From positions 1 through 6,974 of the forward strand of contig JAJYJR010000313.1 in NCBI GenBank assembly GCA_021789355.1: a stretch of 6,974 nt of DNA, written 5' to 3'. Made by a program: the position numbers and the translations under genes. Origin of the DNA: Chloroflexota bacterium. Its GTDB lineage: Bacteria > Chloroflexota > Limnocylindria > Limnocylindrales > CSP1-4. Under the pieces are notes generated by a model. The model was not told the origin of the DNA and searched no databases. It was given only the letters and a program-made list of their open reading frames with translations. Below, one piece after another: positions 6,522-6,974 of the stretch (its first letter is position 1; each line of letters starts with the position of its first letter).

Positions 6522-6974
6522 TCAGCCCTTCGGCTGCCCCGTGGGGCCCACGATCTTCCAGGCGCTCTCCCAGGGCCACTGGTGCTGCATCTGCAGGCTG
6601 ATGTGGATCCACGCCATGCCCTCGAGCGTCCGGGCCTGCGCCAGCGGACCGACGTCGATGGGACGGAAGCCGATCGATTCGGCCAGCCGGAGGACCTGCT
6701 GCTTCGCGTCCTGGTCATCGGCCGCCACGTAGGCGTCCGCCCGCGTGTCGCCCAGGTTGGGATCCTCCTGACGGGCGGCGAAGGCGGTGTTGAACGCCTT
6801 CACGACCCTCGCCTGCGGGGCCAGTGCCTGCAGCTCCTCCGCGATCGAGGTGACGCGCCTCCCTTCGGGATCGGGCGTGGGGCGGTTGGTGACGTCGACC
6901 ACGATCCTGCCCTCGAGCGATGACCGGAGGTCGGACACCACGTCGGCCACCACGGCGGTGGGCACCGCGAGGAT
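6522..6974 (-). CDS. COG2085/F420-dependent NADP oxidoreductase-like protein (5' end beyond window)
   Basis: The C-terminal 150 residues of a dinucleotide-binding oxidoreductase of the COG2085/NADP:F420 reductase-like group, whose characterised members move hydride between NADP(H) and coenzyme F420. Visible pieces are ILAVPTAVVADVV at the window edge (the end of the first half of the Rossmann fold), IVVDVTNRPTPD, ARVVKAFNT, the DAYVAADDQDAKQ strand-helix, SIGFRPIDVGPLAQARTLEGMAW, and a C-terminus WESAWKIVGPTGQPKG. The GxGxxG nucleotide loop and true start lie upstream of the window. A GTG at 6965 could open a shorter frame, but the preceding codons Ile-Leu-Ala continue the conserved ILAVP strand, so it is internal. 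Many family members are of unknown substrate, so F420 use is not established. Its stop lies 5 bases before the ppc start, suggesting co-transcription. Confidence 0.85.
   Translation of the reverse strand: MLAVPTAVVADVVSDLRSSLEGRIVVDVTNRPTPDPEGRRVTSIAEELQALAPQARVVKAFNTAFAARQEDPNLGDTRADAYVAADDQDAKQQVLRLAESIGFRPIDVGPLAQARTLEGMAWIHISLQMQHQWPWESAWKIVGPTGQPKG
6526..6531 (-). promoter_or_regulatory. Weak ribosome binding site supporting the ppc GTG start
   Basis: GAAGGG on the minus strand, 9 bases before GTG 6516, lying inside the last codons of the upstream oxidoreductase gene. It is a modest match, but it supports a start just after that gene's stop rather than the longer frame beginning at 6612. 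Confidence 0.45.

Noticed and set aside
6517..6612. The longer ppc start at ATG 6612
   Set aside because: It would overlap the upstream oxidoreductase by 91 bases and add 32 residues with no family match; GTG 6516 fits spacing and family length better.
2119..6732. A 1537-residue open frame on the plus strand, antisense to ppc and nnrE
   Set aside because: It is opposite two genes with full family motifs, is Arg/Gly/Pro/His-rich with no recognisable domain, and spans several gene boundaries. Long antisense frames of this kind arise from GC-rich third codon positions.

Overview
This is a GC-rich window (roughly 70% G+C by eye) from a bacterial chromosome. All six real genes lie on the minus strand, so the reading order is from high to low coordinates. 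The mix is a branched-chain 2-oxoacid dehydrogenase E1 alpha with its own lipoamide dehydrogenase in Bacillus-like order, a COG2085/F420-dependent NADP reductase-like protein, a bacterial PEP carboxylase with alanine/proline/arginine-rich inserts, and GTG starts. It would suit a high-GC Chloroflexota or Actinomycetota lineage. That placement is inference; no marker gene or rRNA is present.

Layout in transcription order: (1) a 5'-truncated NADP/F420-type dinucleotide-binding oxidoreductase (6974-6522); (2) ppc, phosphoenolpyruvate carboxylase, starting most plausibly at GTG 6516, five bases after the previous stop; (3) a short gap (3508-3588) with a 10-bp-stem hairpin and a perfect 35-bp tandem duplication that runs into the start codon of the next gene; (4) nnrE, a stand-alone NAD(P)H-hydrate epimerase (3507-2659); (5) a small two-helix membrane protein whose N-terminal third to half is six copies of an octapeptide, encoded by six 24-bp tandem repeats (2636-2256); (6) a strong hairpin directly after its stop and a 176-bp intergenic region with a candidate promoter; (7) lpd, the E3 subunit (2079-643); (8) the start of the branched-chain 2-oxoacid dehydrogenase E1 alpha gene (618 to the window edge).

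Two transcription units are likely. The first is oxidoreductase-ppc-(nnrE-membrane protein), closely spaced but with a possible terminator after ppc. The second is lpd-bkdAA, continuing out of the window, probably into E1 beta and E2. The second unit has an obvious shared job: oxidative decarboxylation of branched-chain 2-oxoacids from Val, Leu and Ile to branched acyl-CoAs, with Lpd reoxidising the lipoyl arm. PEP carboxylase supplies oxaloacetate, and NnrE repairs damaged NAD(P)H. No functional link among the first-unit genes is evident beyond housekeeping metabolism.

I see no mobile element, CRISPR array, tRNA/rRNA or clearly novel defence or biosynthetic system. The points worth a second look are the two local tandem duplications, the divergent nucleotide-binding motif of NnrE, the PEPC inserts, and the layout of the lpd leader.
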